Positions 46,658-57,031 of a DNA stretch of 64,000 nt are shown here, one piece after another. Under the pieces are notes generated by a model. That model did no database searches. It was not told where the DNA came from and saw only the letters and a list, made by a program, of their open reading frames with translations. Both the position numbers and the translations under genes were made by a program. The first letter of the stretch is position 1. Each line of letters opens with the position of its first letter. Source of the DNA: Ramichloridium luteum (Eukaryota; Ascomycota; Dothideomycetes; Mycosphaerellales; Dissoconiaceae); assembly GCA_002368545.1 (NCBI GenBank), contig MTSC01000007.1, positions 372,001-436,000 of the forward strand, read 5' to 3'.

Positions 46658-48305
46658 ATGAGCAGTGACAATTCAAAATCTGCTCTGGAAGGCATCTCCG
46701 GTGCCTTCATTGCTCTCTGTACGATCACGGTTGGACTTCGTTTCATCGCAAGGAGAAGACAGTCCTCGGAATATGGCATTGACGACTGGTGCATGCTGGC
46801 AGCGCTGGTAGGCTCACCTTGACCGGCAATGACCAACATCATCTAATATCACCAGCCATTCGTCGTCGGTTACTTAGCCTGCGTTATTGCACGTAAGTAA
46901 GGCTTGAGATCATCGTCATCACGCAAGCTCACATCATCTCAAGTTGTCCACATCGGCTGGATTGGCTGGGGAAGTAAGTCGCAACAAAGATTCACCGCAA
47001 AGCTGGTCGTAGCTGACATTTTATAGCGTATCCGTTTCCGGCATCGGAACTACCGACCGTATTCCATAGAGCTATCAAGGTATTTCTGCGATGACCATAC
47101 ATCCAGGAAAAGACTAACAATTCGAAAGGTCGTCATCGCGTCTGACATCGTGTTACATATCGCCCTTGCATTAACCAAGGCGAGTGCGATCCTTCTCTAC
47201 CGACGAATCTTCGTCACTGGCAGCAGCGGGTTCGAGAAACGCTTCGAATATGTGCTCTTCGGAACGCTGGCGGTGATCCTCGCATGGATGATCACGTTCT
47301 CTTTCCTTGCAGGTTTTCAGTGTGGTCCGGACCACCTCTTGGATGCATGGGACAAGACTTCAAATAAAGAATACTGCGGCATCGCAAACGTGTATGCTTA
47401 TGGCTTCTTCGTCTCGGATATCGTGCTTGATGTCTGGGTGATATGTCTACCCATTCCTAGTGTCAGTCATCCTGCTCCAATCATTGACCCGCAACTGACG
47501 ACGGTGCCAGATCCTCCGGCTTCACGCAATGCCCTCAAGGAAATTCTACGTGGCTGGTATCTTTGGCGTGGCTTTAGTGTCAGTCGCTCGTGAGATGTCA
47601 GGATCACTGAAAATACTGACAATACGATAGGGGAGTGGCTGCTTCCATCGTGCGGCTCGCTAATTATCTCGAGGTCGCGATCCGTAAGTGAGCACATGAA
47701 TGGGGTCACTAGACTGATGCTGATCAATTGCATCGCAGTCGGCACTGTGAAGCTTTCCAGGACTGAAGGCGAGGGTAGGACTATGATGCCACCTGTAATG
47801 CTAAACTTTGATCCTTGCTGACGCAACGAGTAGTCCTGGCATCCAAATTGATCTTTTACAATGCTCTCGAGGTAAGAGCTGCAACGCGGAAAACGCCACG
47901 ACAGTGGCCATGTGCGCCTGGCTAACGGATTTCTAGCTGGGAATGATAACCGTCAGCATTAACATTCCCGTATTATGGAGCCTTTTCACCAACCACGTAC
48001 CGGATGCACTCGTCCGAGTTGCACGCAGCATAAGATCGTTGAGTTCGGGCGGATCAAGAGGGTCGCACAATTCCCGATCATCGAGCCACCCACGTTCCAA
48101 TCACGAAACCCGGCGCGGATCCAGCGTTGCTGACATGGACAAACTCTATGATACTAGCAGAGGAACGAGTGAAGCATACGCGATGCACGACATGAGCGTA
48201 CCGCCATTACCAGAAGGGCCTAAGGCACACATTATGGTCAACGAGTCGTTTCATGTCTCGTCGAGTGATGAACCTCGCCAAGCTGAGATGCACGATCATG
48301 TATAG
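46658..48305 (+). CDS. Fungal rhodopsin-domain (PTH11-like) membrane receptor, ten exons
   Basis: Exons in consistent phase: 46658-46807, 46856-46892, 46944-46973, 47027-47079, 47129-47461, 47511-47578, 47631-47683, 47739-47774, 47834-47871, 47937-48305, giving 388 residues. It has seven hydrophobic segments of the fungal rhodopsin/PTH11-like type. Conserved family stretches are seen: YGIDDWCMLAAL at the end of helix 1, HIGWIGWGTYPFP, KASAILLYRRIF, the QCGP motif of the loop, DVWVICLPIPS and GVAASIVRLANY. A Ser/Arg-rich cytosolic tail of about 100 residues follows. Relatives sense surface or ligand cues at the plasma membrane. Two introns end in AAG rather than YAG. It is often found near secondary-metabolite genes. 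Confidence 0.85.
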
Positions 48306-48651
48306 TTAGCTTGGTGTTTCTATGCTGAGTGTCTGTTGGGGAGATGTCACGGGTAGACGAGCGTCTGAAATGCCAATGATGAGGTTATTGTGAGAAGTGA
48401 GAACCGTCACTTTAGGTCCGAGCGCAGTGCCGTGTAAGTGTCGAGCATGAAGCGCGGAAGAAGCTCGGGCAGTCGCGTAACCTGGGTGGGCCCTGACGTT
48501 CGCGTGCCACGCGATGAAATATGCTCTGAAGCGCAAGCTCAGAATGCGATCTTCCTTCTACGCTTGCAATCCTATCCACATTCATCAGATCTCTAGGACC
48601 GCTCGTTACATCACCAGAGACTGGAGGTGCCGAAGAGGGTCTGTGACTAAA
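48306..48651. other. Short intergenic region
   Basis: Lies between two co-directional genes. The RTT103 frame is open upstream of its ATG but reads as non-conserved leader. Confidence 0.5.
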
Positions 48652-50001
48652 ATGGCGTATTCCGATGATGCCGTAAAGGCGAAGCTTTCCGCATTGAACG
48701 AGACACAAGATAGTATCGTCTCCAATGCGCAATGGATCATGTTCCATCGTCGCAATGCCGACCGCACGGCTTCGCTGTGGCTGAATCGTCTCCAAGAGAA
48801 CACCAATCCATCAAAGCGACTGAACCTTATCTATCTTGCAAATGAAGTCGTCCAGCAATCTCGCGCCCGCTCGAAGCAAGATTTCCTACTCGCCTTCGAG
48901 CCGTTGATCGCCGATGCCACTGCCAGTGCCTACAAAGGATCGAGTCAAGAGATTCAAGGGAAATTGCGGAGGGTTGTGGAAGTGTGGAGGCAACGGGGTA
49001 TCTTTGATTCCAGAATCCAGGAACAGGTGGAGAAGAGGCTGGATGAGATCGACAAGCAGAAGACTGGAAAAACACTCGGCGGAACTGGCGCTCGGCTCGG
49101 AGGTAGTCTTTTCGGCAGCACCACTTCGGCGGGTGGAGTCGCGACTGACTTGGAGGGTGTGAATAAAGCCTATACATCACTAAGCAAGGCAGATGCCACG
49201 TCTAAACCCGCGGTTCTCACTGCGAACACCGAATTCGAAAAATGGAATGACCCCGAGGCTGCCAAGTTGAGTGCGCCCGTACACGCCGCGCGGCTTCGTG
49301 GGCTGGTAAAGGATTTGACGGCTGCTCATGATGCACTCGGAGCGAAGATGCAAGCACAGAAGGAGATCATTGAGGGTCTGGAGAAGCTGATCGCGAGCAA
49401 CCGAGCGACGTTGGCGCAGGATGAGTCGACTTTCTCCGAATTCGGAACGAAAATCGCGGACATGCAATCAAAGATTACAGAAGTTGAGGACAGCATCATG
49501 CGCCGCAAAGAAGAGGGCTTCGTCGCGGAGTCCACCACATGGGATAGCTCGGAGCCGCAACGACCAGACACGGAAGGATTCACCCCGCCACCTCCAGACG
49601 TGGAATCTTTCACTCCACCCGCGAATGGAGATTCTTATGGTGAGGCTGAATACAGCAATGGTACAGGTGTGCAACAAGAGTACCTGAACCCCATCGGCGC
49701 CGGCGCCGAACCACCTCAGAACTTCAACGAGCCGCCACCGGCGAGCGAGCCCGCTGCGGCCCTGGCTCAACAGCAAGCGGAAGCTGCGGCGCAGGACTTT
49801 CTCAAGAATCTCATGCCTCAAATCCGGCAAGCTTCAGGAGAAGTCCCATCATCTGCAGCGACAGGCACTTTCGGCGACCCCAGACTTAAACGAAGGAAGA
49901 TCGGCCACAGTGCGGGTGAAGATGTGGACGAGGAGATCTTTGGCGCAGGCTCTGTAGGTGGTGTGGATGAGGACAGCATCAGCGCTATGCTTGGAAAATA
50001 A
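48652..50001 (+). CDS. RTT103: Rtt103-like CTD-interacting (CID) transcription termination factor
   Basis: 449 residues from the ATG at 48652; the in-frame extension to 48514 lacks conservation. The N-terminal CID (about 1-135) opens MAYSDDAVKAKLSALNETQ and contains FHRRNADRTASLWLNRLQ and LNLIYLANEVVQQSR. Such domains bind Ser2/Thr4-phosphorylated RNA polymerase II CTD and recruit the Rat1 exonuclease during termination. A linker and a predicted coiled coil (about 220-310) follow, then a Pro/Glu-rich tail and a conserved end RLKRRKIGHSAGEDVDEEIFG. Order and length match fungal Rtt103. Confidence 0.92.
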   Translation: MAYSDDAVKAKLSALNETQDSIVSNAQWIMFHRRNADRTASLWLNRLQENTNPSKRLNLIYLANEVVQQSRARSKQDFLLAFEPLIADATASAYKGSSQEIQGKLRRVVEVWRQRGIFDSRIQEQVEKRLDEIDKQKTGKTLGGTGARLGGSLFGSTTSAGGVATDLEGVNKAYTSLSKADATSKPAVLTANTEFEKWNDPEAAKLSAPVHAARLRGLVKDLTAAHDALGAKMQAQKEIIEGLEKLIASNRATLAQDESTFSEFGTKIADMQSKITEVEDSIMRRKEEGFVAESTTWDSSEPQRPDTEGFTPPPPDVESFTPPANGDSYGEAEYSNGTGVQQEYLNPIGAGAEPPQNFNEPPPASEPAAALAQQQAEAAAQDFLKNLMPQIRQASGEVPSSAATGTFGDPRLKRRKIGHSAGEDVDEEIFGAGSVGGVDEDSISAMLGK

Positions 50002-50246
50002 CTTTTCTGCAGTGGCAATAGAGTAGTTGCCTGGACGGCATGTCGTTGGCGATTGCACACGCATGTACTATATGAATTCACGATTTGTGGCTAATCAATT
50101 TGTCGGATCCCTCGCGGCTTTTCGCACTATCCACAGAATTGTTTGGGGTTTGCATCGTGTTTCGGCCAACCTAACAATGGCTGTTCATAACTTCGTAAGA
50201 ATTTACCTCTACCAAGATACACGCTCAGTCGTGAACCGCAATTCTG

Positions 50247-51653
50247 TCAGAACAGATCCGGCCGCGAGTCCCTTTCCTCCCTGTGCGCCTGATGGCGCTT
50301 TCTACGCGCCTCCTTCTCGGTGATCCAGCCGTCCGGTCGCTCTCCATTCTGCCACCCCGGGTCTAGTATGCGCCGACGCCGGCGATTCTTCGACGGGCTG
50401 CGCACGTCCGCAAATTCATCGGCCTGTTGCTTCGTCAGACCCGCTTCCTCTAGCAAATCCACAAAGGCTGGGCCTAGTGGGTATTCCGAAACCATCGAGC
50501 TGTGATCGCAGCATGGCGACCGTTTGAAGGGGAGAAACCATTGATCGGGAGTGGAGCCGAACACCTCAGCGAGGTTGCGCCAGGGGTTTTGGAGATTCCA
50601 GGGGTTCATCCGCGGTGGTAGCTCCAAGATCGCGAACGTACGTGGAGTCGGTGCAGGGAGCGGTGGTCGGTCAACGGGGAGCTCCAGTGGGTATGTAATG
50701 GTGCCGACTTGGATTTTCGATGTCGGTTTGGTGGAAGGGGGCGAAGGCCGGCGGATCGATCGGTTCGACTGCTCGAAATACGACACATGCGACGGATCAT
50801 CTAGATCGGAAGACATAGGTCGATCACTGTCGACCTCGAACTGATGAGACGCAATGCGAGCTGGCGGCGGCGGTGGTGCGAGCGGGTCGCGCTGCTGCTC
50901 AGGAGGGAGGATCACGGCCATGTACGTCTTCCGATAGCTGCCCAGGCCACTGTGCTCTATCGTGGTATAATTGAGACAGGCCAGATAGGTGCTGTTGACG
51001 AACATGCCAAGAGTGAACAGCAGGAAGAAAGCGGATAGGCCGACGGCGACGATCCATTGCGGGTCCTTCTTATACTGCGCGATGAAGTAGGCGAAGACGA
51101 TCATCGTGTACGTCGTCAAGAGAGTCGTGTATCCTGTGAACTGGATGAAGAATTTCATCGAATGTTCACCAACTACTCCGCCGACCCAGGGGCAGAAATG
51201 GTCCATCTTCCGAGTACACCGTCCTACGTCCTGGTTGTGGTGTGTTCGATCGGGCTTCCAGTTCTTGCAATATGAACACCAGATCGGTAGGCCCCCTTGA
51301 TCACAGATGAATGCATCGCGCCCCCAGAAGTATTCTAGTCCGGGGGGATGATTAGTTCCGGGCTCGCCTGGTGGCGGCCGATCAGGCCCTTGAGGAATGT
51401 ATCCAGGATCACTCAACACGACCAAGGTCAAGCGGAGCCATGACGCCGCAACCGGGATGAGAAGGACAAAGTACGCGATCGGAATCGCGAGTCCAGTGAC
51501 GATATCAGCTTCTTGTCCATCGGGAGGATTCAGTAAGAAGTTGACCGATAATGGCCCGACCACGACATAGCTGCCATAGCTTGCCACCAGAACGAGGAGA
51601 ACCGGGATCACACGCGCAGTCGCGAGCGACACCTTCGGATTGCGCTGGCTCAT
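50247..51653 (-). CDS. DHHC-family palmitoyltransferase with DHFC core (PFA5-like)
   Basis: 468 residues from the ATG at 51653; the frame upstream begins only at TTG. Zinc-finger DHHC proteins S-acylate membrane proteins. Two hydrophobic segments come first, then the Cys-rich domain CSYCKNWKPDRTHHNQDVGRC, the core MDHFCPWVGG and GEHSMKFFIQFTGY, then two more membrane segments and a NYTTIEHSG stretch that fits the TTxE motif. The second His of DHHC is Phe. Fungal Pfa5 proteins are known to vary here, so it may still be active. The tail (about 230-468) is Pro/Arg-rich with a conserved WNLQNPWRNLAEVFGS box. Confidence 0.88.
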   Translation of the reverse strand: MSQRNPKVSLATARVIPVLLVLVASYGSYVVVGPLSVNFLLNPPDGQEADIVTGLAIPIAYFVLLIPVAASWLRLTLVVLSDPGYIPQGPDRPPPGEPGTNHPPGLEYFWGRDAFICDQGGLPIWCSYCKNWKPDRTHHNQDVGRCTRKMDHFCPWVGGVVGEHSMKFFIQFTGYTTLLTTYTMIVFAYFIAQYKKDPQWIVAVGLSAFFLLFTLGMFVNSTYLACLNYTTIEHSGLGSYRKTYMAVILPPEQQRDPLAPPPPPARIASHQFEVDSDRPMSSDLDDPSHVSYFEQSNRSIRRPSPPSTKPTSKIQVGTITYPLELPVDRPPLPAPTPRTFAILELPPRMNPWNLQNPWRNLAEVFGSTPDQWFLPFKRSPCCDHSSMVSEYPLGPAFVDLLEEAGLTKQQADEFADVRSPSKNRRRRRILDPGWQNGERPDGWITEKEARRKRHQAHREERDSRPDLF

Positions 51654-52037
51654 CGACTTCGCCAACAGTATCTCATATTTGTGATATTATACATCAATGA
51701 TGAAATATGGAAATCATGCACAAAGATGTAAGATAAGTCTTGCTGCATGAAAGTACTGTCCCCGTCGCGATGCTGTGCCAACGAGGTTGACGTTCTGCTG
51801 CCAACGGCACTTACGCGTGACGCTAAGGTGGCTGGCAGTTGTGGACAGTGGCTGATGACACTAGGCTGTTTTTGGGACGCGCTGCCAGCCACTGTGAAAG
51901 TGAGCTCGCGTGGCTCGGTATTCTCATGGCTCAAAACTATCATTTCGCGTGAGACCTCCAGGATGCGCCAGCATTTCGCTTAACATTAGAATTCGTGCGG
52001 CATCAAGCCGGGCATCAAGCTGAGGTTTGTGTTGTCT
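51654..52037. other. Intergenic region
   Basis: Upstream of the palmitoyltransferase and downstream of the glycosyltransferase. Nothing recognised. Confidence 0.5.
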
Positions 52038-53634
52038 TCACTTCCCATAAAACTTCTCCGCCACCTCCTCAACGGCGCTGAGGATGGAGTTGAACGCATT
52101 GCAACGCTCATTGGCAGCCTGAATGGCAAGCGCCTTCTCCTTATACCTCTCATTCTCCAGGACCTCGCGGATCGCACTTCGCATTGGCTCGACTGATACT
52201 CGTTGCGTTCGGAGATTGATTGCTGCGCCCGTGGACTCTGCTCGCAAGGTGCTCTCCGTCTTGTCCTCCGTGGTCCCGCTGACGACCATTGGAATTCCGG
52301 CGCCCAAGGTCTGGCAGATGCCACCGTAGCCGCCGTTGGAGATGACGAGGGAAGTGTACGGGAAGACATCCTCGAATGCGATCCACTCTGCGATGCGCGC
52401 ATTCGCAGGCAGCACAAAGTCTGTGGGAATGGACGCATGCACGGCGCAGACGATGACGCGGACGGGCAGGTCGCGACAAGCGTCCAGGGTGGGCACGATG
52501 AGGTCGTGCGGATCGACTTGGACGACAGTTCCCGAAGTCACCAGGATCAACGGATGGCCTGATGTGTCGTCTTTGACGAAGCTCTGGAACCATTCCGGCT
52601 CGGCTTTCTTCTCGTTGGCGCCTTCCAAGCTGCCGCAGAATCGGATGCTCGCTGGGAGATCGGTACGGGTAAGTTCAAGCTCCGGCGGACATAGTTGACA
52701 GTAGAGATCTGGGATTCGACACATGTTGTCTGCTCGAATTGTCAGTATCTGAGCTGACCTTCGGATTTGGCCTGTCAGCCCTTGGAGTGCTCACCAATCA
52801 ATGATGTCTCAGGCAGCGCCTTCTGGCAGTCATACGGTTCGAGCCGTTTTCGAAAAAGAGCGTCGAGCCCGGAGAGCATCGCAATGGACTGCTTGTTCAT
52901 TTCGATGTTCTTCTCCTCGCCCTGGCTCGGGATTCCGGGACCAAAAGGAGCAGTGTCTTTACTCATGATCATCAATGGAGCATGACTATGGTTAAGTCAG
53001 CTGGTGTCAGCAATGTACGGTCTCCTTAACAGGATCATTCCACGCACCCTATCGCTACAAGTGGCACCCGTCTTGCCCGAGTGCTCTCTAAAAGCATAGG
53101 CCAGTTACCCATGAAGACTGCAGTGTGATTCAGTTCCTATGTTTGCGATTGTGCAGATTCCTCGGCGGGCCTCATACCTGGGTCACCCAGCATCACGACC
53201 TGCTTGTCCGCGAGCTCAGGTCCTTTCAGGACGCTCTGCACGACGTCGAATTGTGCATCCATCGGAGCAACGAAAAGATGTTCGAAATCATGTATCGATC
53301 GAGCGGGGCCTTCGTAGTTCACCCGATCGGGGAACAGCTCATCGAGTTTGTCAATATCGATGTCGGCGACGCCCTGCAGCGGCACGAAACGAACGCCGGG
53401 TATTGCGCTGAACATCTTCTCCGCCGTGCTGGCCGTGATGATCGTGATTGCATATCCCCGCGCTGAGTACTCGCGAGCCATCGCACGCAATGGGCGAAGG
53501 TGGCCATATCCCTGATGGAATCGTCAGAACTACCAAGGCTTCAAATTGGGTGGTCATGCGGCCAGCCATACTGGAAATGCTGCCATCACGAGATGGAGAC
53601 TTTGCGTGGAATTTGCGTTGTTGAGTGAAGCCAT
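52038..53634 (-). CDS. GT1-family UDP-glycosyltransferase (MGT-like), five exons
   Basis: Exons 53634-53572, 53511-53178, 53117-53048, 52985-52795 and 52729-52038 join in phase to 449 residues, the usual size. The N-domain opens HLVMAAFPGYGHLRPLRAMA, the standard acceptor-site His motif, split by the first intron. The third, short exon supplies FMGNWPMLLESTRARRVP and joins SKDTAPFGPG. The donor-binding domain has LILVTSGTVVQ, ARIAEWIAFEDVFPYTSLVISNGGYGG and GAGIPMVVSGTTEDK, the bacterial macrolide-glycosyltransferase type signature. Such enzymes glycosylate small hydrophobic molecules in the cytosol. Proximity to the P450/UstYa locus may be chance because two housekeeping genes lie between. 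Confidence 0.85.
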
Positions 53635-54796
53635 GGTGATGCTGCAGAGCCTTTGCTGAATGAGACACGATGTTGCAATATTGCAATAGCGAGGAGGTTT
53701 TAGGATCACGAAGCTCAGCTACTGTTACCACTCGCCATGGGCTGAGAGATATATACTAAGGGAAGTACGCGGTGGAGGCACATGCTTCTAATTACAGATT
53801 TTGGCACCAACACTGGTGTTTCCTGGATTCCTTTGCTCGACTCGACGTCACATCGGATTTTATTGGCGCCGAGGCCGGATGGGACGCGGCCTGGAGCAAA
53901 GCCAGCAGGTGGGTGAGCTCTCTCAGTGGTTAACATCGAGCTCGTGCTTTTCCGAAGGATCTAGTCAGACAGCAATTTTCAGCCTCAGAACCCGCGATTA
54001 CGGTGGACATGTGCCCAGGATAAGGGTATAGCACAGCTGCACATTGGCATGACGAGAACTTTGTACGCACATTTTATGCACGATGAACAAAGGGTCTAAG
54101 CAACTACTCCAGCACGATTATCGTGCGAGAAAGCATAACGGAGCTGTATGCAGTAATCTGAAGGCTAGGTAAGAGGTACGTTAAAGCAACTTGATTAGTG
54201 GGCACGGTGCAGGCGAGATGCTTACCTTATCGTTTCAACTCTGCCGTAATCTTGCCGCCGGGCTTCTTCGGTTCCGAACTTGATGACAACATTTGGATTC
54301 TGCAGCACCTACATCCTTTCACAGCAGCAATGCACTATTTACGTGGCCTTACCCCGGCTCTTTCTAGGGAAATGATGTACAGATACAGTGATCTGTGCGG
54401 GTGTTGCCCGTCGTTAACCAAAAGCGGCGTGCCGTGGCCAGACTTTGAGGGGCATGATAGGTTCGATGCATAGTCAGAGGATCACTCGAGCTTGGAAAGC
54501 CAAGAGGTATCAAAATGGAAGTCAATAATTCATCATCAAATGGGTATCTCTCGCTAAATGTCAGGTAACGCCGTACTCCAGACCGCTCACAACCAAGTCC
54601 TCTCAGTCCTCTCAATCATCATGCTCGTCACCATCATTGCTGCTGTCATTATCATTCCATGCATCATCCAAAAGTTGATGGTGTGCTCCTACTCAGGATC
54701 TCTCGGCCATCTCGTCAATGCGGGGTTACTGGTTTGCAATCATTGATCGAGGAACAGATTTGTGCTTGGCATCATTGGATGGCTTCGAGAGGAAGC
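53635..54796. other. Intergenic region with one weak small ORF
   Basis: A plus-strand frame 54558-54746 (62 residues) has one strongly hydrophobic segment (SIIMLVTIIAAVIIIPC) but no recognised family. The rest shows nothing. Confidence 0.35.
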
Positions 54797-55013
54797 TCAA
54801 CAGTCGGCGCACGAATCGCATTTAGGCCACCCGCAGATGGGGCAGGCGTCGGGGTACATGTTTGTCGGGTTGGCCGAGTTGCATTTGCAGCAGACCCTAT
54901 GACAATGTTAGCTCGGTCCACAGCAGGCGCATGCTTCCATATGGTCTCGGATGCTCTTACCAAAAGGTCCCGTCCGCGAGGATGAGCGGGGAAGATGTCA
55001 CGCTGTAGGCCAT
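54797..55013 (-). CDS. Tiny zinc-ribbon-like protein A, 50 residues
   Basis: Exons 55013-54961 and 54896-54797 with a 64-nt intron (GTAAGA donor, GCTAAC branch, ATAG acceptor). The product begins MAYSVTSSPLILADGTFW and continues with a Cys-dense end: VCCKCNSANPTNMYPDACP then ICGWPKCDSCADC at the terminus. Paired CCxC and CxxC...CxxC motifs suggest a zinc ribbon. Related very short proteins with DGTFW...CCxC patterns occur in many Pezizomycotina; function is unknown. The intron splits the Trp codon (TG|G) just before the first Cys pair, as in the paralogue at 56747-57031. Confidence 0.75.
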
Positions 55014-56746
55014 CTTTGATGATACAGGTGCCGTTGAAACCTCGGGTGTCTTTTGGTTGGGGTTGGGAGGAGATCTGTCGGGTTGATTGTATTGATTGCT
55101 CTCGACTTGTTGTTGATTCTTATTTCTGCACTTCGAACAGCGCTCACGACCGGTCCTTTATATCATATCAACATGCTCAAGAACGACATGATCAGACAAT
55201 ACGAGGCGGTTCATCTCCATGAGTGACTCAGTCTTCCTTCTCACTGCCTCGAACACACTGCAAATTCAGGCGCAATTTGCGAGATTCCTTATCCACAAGA
55301 CCGCACGACACAAACTCATGGTGGGCGATTCAGGCGCGCAAATTTGGCTAAGGGCGTGGTCAGAAGGGGGAAAACCGCCCATAAGTTTGACCGACACATC
55401 ATAATCGGAAGCACCGGTGTCGTTAACATTTCACATTAGGAGGGGAGAAGGCGGCATTTGGGGAAACGAAGCTCAACTCCTAAGCCACCATAGGAATGAC
55501 ATCGTGAACTCCGGTCAGGGTAATGGGGCACGTGTGAGCTCCCTTGGTGTCCGCCCTCCAACCGTCGGAGGCAAGCCCGACATATTGGTTTGTTGGCAGA
55601 GCAGGAAGCGCGGCGGCGGCGGTCCCGTGGCGTCGGGGCGGAGTGGTTATGGGTTGTGCGCGGTGCGATATCGGATCACTACCGCAACTGCGCCCGGTCG
55701 CACAGGGTAGGATCATTCACCATGGGCAACAGCTCGCTCAACCAGGCGGCTTACGGGCATGACTCTTGGTTAGTGACCTTGAATGATGCCGAAAGGCAGG
55801 GTGTGGTTACATGGTGCTCAAAAATGTAAATAAGGTTTCAATTAAAGTTGCAGCTCTCCCAAGCAACCTTGAGTAGTGACGTTAGACTCCAGCCAAACCG
55901 AGGACAGATCACCCGTTGCCTGACCTCTGCCTCATTGCACCGTCTCAAAAGGCAGGTCGGAGATGGCCGAAGTTGCTCGAAGTTACCGGTCATCAGGCAA
56001 GAAGGGCTGAATTGCGCCGCCAGCACCGGTCGAGGGCGGCCCAGTAATACACCAGACCACCGACGTCGGTCACTGGGAAGCGGCCGCCGGGGAAATCACA
56101 AGACCGCCTCACCATTTTTATCCTTACACGCCGTCCAGAATTCGAGCATCGCTGCACCCCGCGCCCGGAATTCCCTCGAACGCAGTGTTCCCCTTTCGTA
56201 ACTTCCCCGGTGTTGTACTTTGCTGCTTGAGGACGTCCTCGTATGTGGTTTCAGCCTTGACAGGACTGATCCGGACATGAAACATCCACAAACGGAGCGT
56301 ACTCCTCATCTCAGGGCTGAGATCAGCTCCTAGCTCCTGACCTCAGACGCTCTGACACTCTGATCGGGCACATATATATTGATGCTCCGTCTATCAAACA
56401 TGAACGTAGATGTAAGTCACCGGCGAACAACAACTTCTACCGGCTGGCTACCTTGTAAGCACGATCGACGATGGATGGTCTGGTCAGGAGCGCAACGAAA
56501 TTGATCTGATACGAACGGATTGAGCTTCGTTGAGACAAAGACATATATTTCTAACTATCAAATCACTAACTAAGATACGCCTGCCATCTCATAACGCCCA
56601 GGAGCAAATCTCTTCATCGCCATCCAGTACCCTTTTCCGAACCTAATGCAACGACCGTGTGAATGCGAACGCTCATGCGAGGGTATCATTACAAGCAATG
56701 CCTGCCGTTTCAGTCATCCATGCATGCCACGTCTGACGTTCTTGGA
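55014..56746. other. Intergenic region between the two zinc-ribbon genes
   Basis: 1.7 kb without a recognisable gene. Scattered open frames on both strands are short and unconvincing. Confidence 0.45.
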
Positions 56747-57031
56747 TCAAGAACAGGTGGCGCACTCGAAGTGCGAGCAATTCGGACAGCGTGGAGGATC
56801 GGTCGAGTTGGGTCCGTTGGTCTGGTTGCAGCCGCAGCATGTCCTTTGAAGGTGTCAGTGAATGCGGAGAACGTGGTGGAACGATATCATGTGGACGTAC
56901 CACCAACCGCTGTGGGCGATGTACCCATGGTAGCTGACCCCCGGCTCGGTGCTCGGGATCTCGTGGATTGTGATGGGATAGATCGGCTCAAGGTCCATGT
57001 GAGCATGGATGTAGGATTGCTGGTTGTTCAT
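56747..57031 (-). CDS. Tiny zinc-ribbon-like protein B, 75 residues
   Basis: Exons 57031-56901 and 56843-56747 with a 57-nt intron (GTACGT donor, CACTGAC branch, AAAG acceptor). The N-terminal exon is longer than in protein A and reads DLEPIYPITIHEIPSTEPG and GYIAHSGWW. The second exon holds TCCGCNQTNGPNSTDPPRC, then PNCSHFECATCS at the stop. Cys spacing mirrors protein A, and the intron again divides a Trp codon as TG|G before CC. It is a paralogue by architecture rather than by strong identity. Confidence 0.72.

Noticed and set aside
53137..53177. Read-through end of glycosyltransferase exon 2
   Set aside because: The frame past 53178 is intron: splicing at GTATGA restores the family motif GNWPMLL in the next exon.
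54558..54746. 62-residue ORF with one hydrophobic segment
   Set aside because: Could be a small membrane protein, but nothing besides hydrophobicity supports it.
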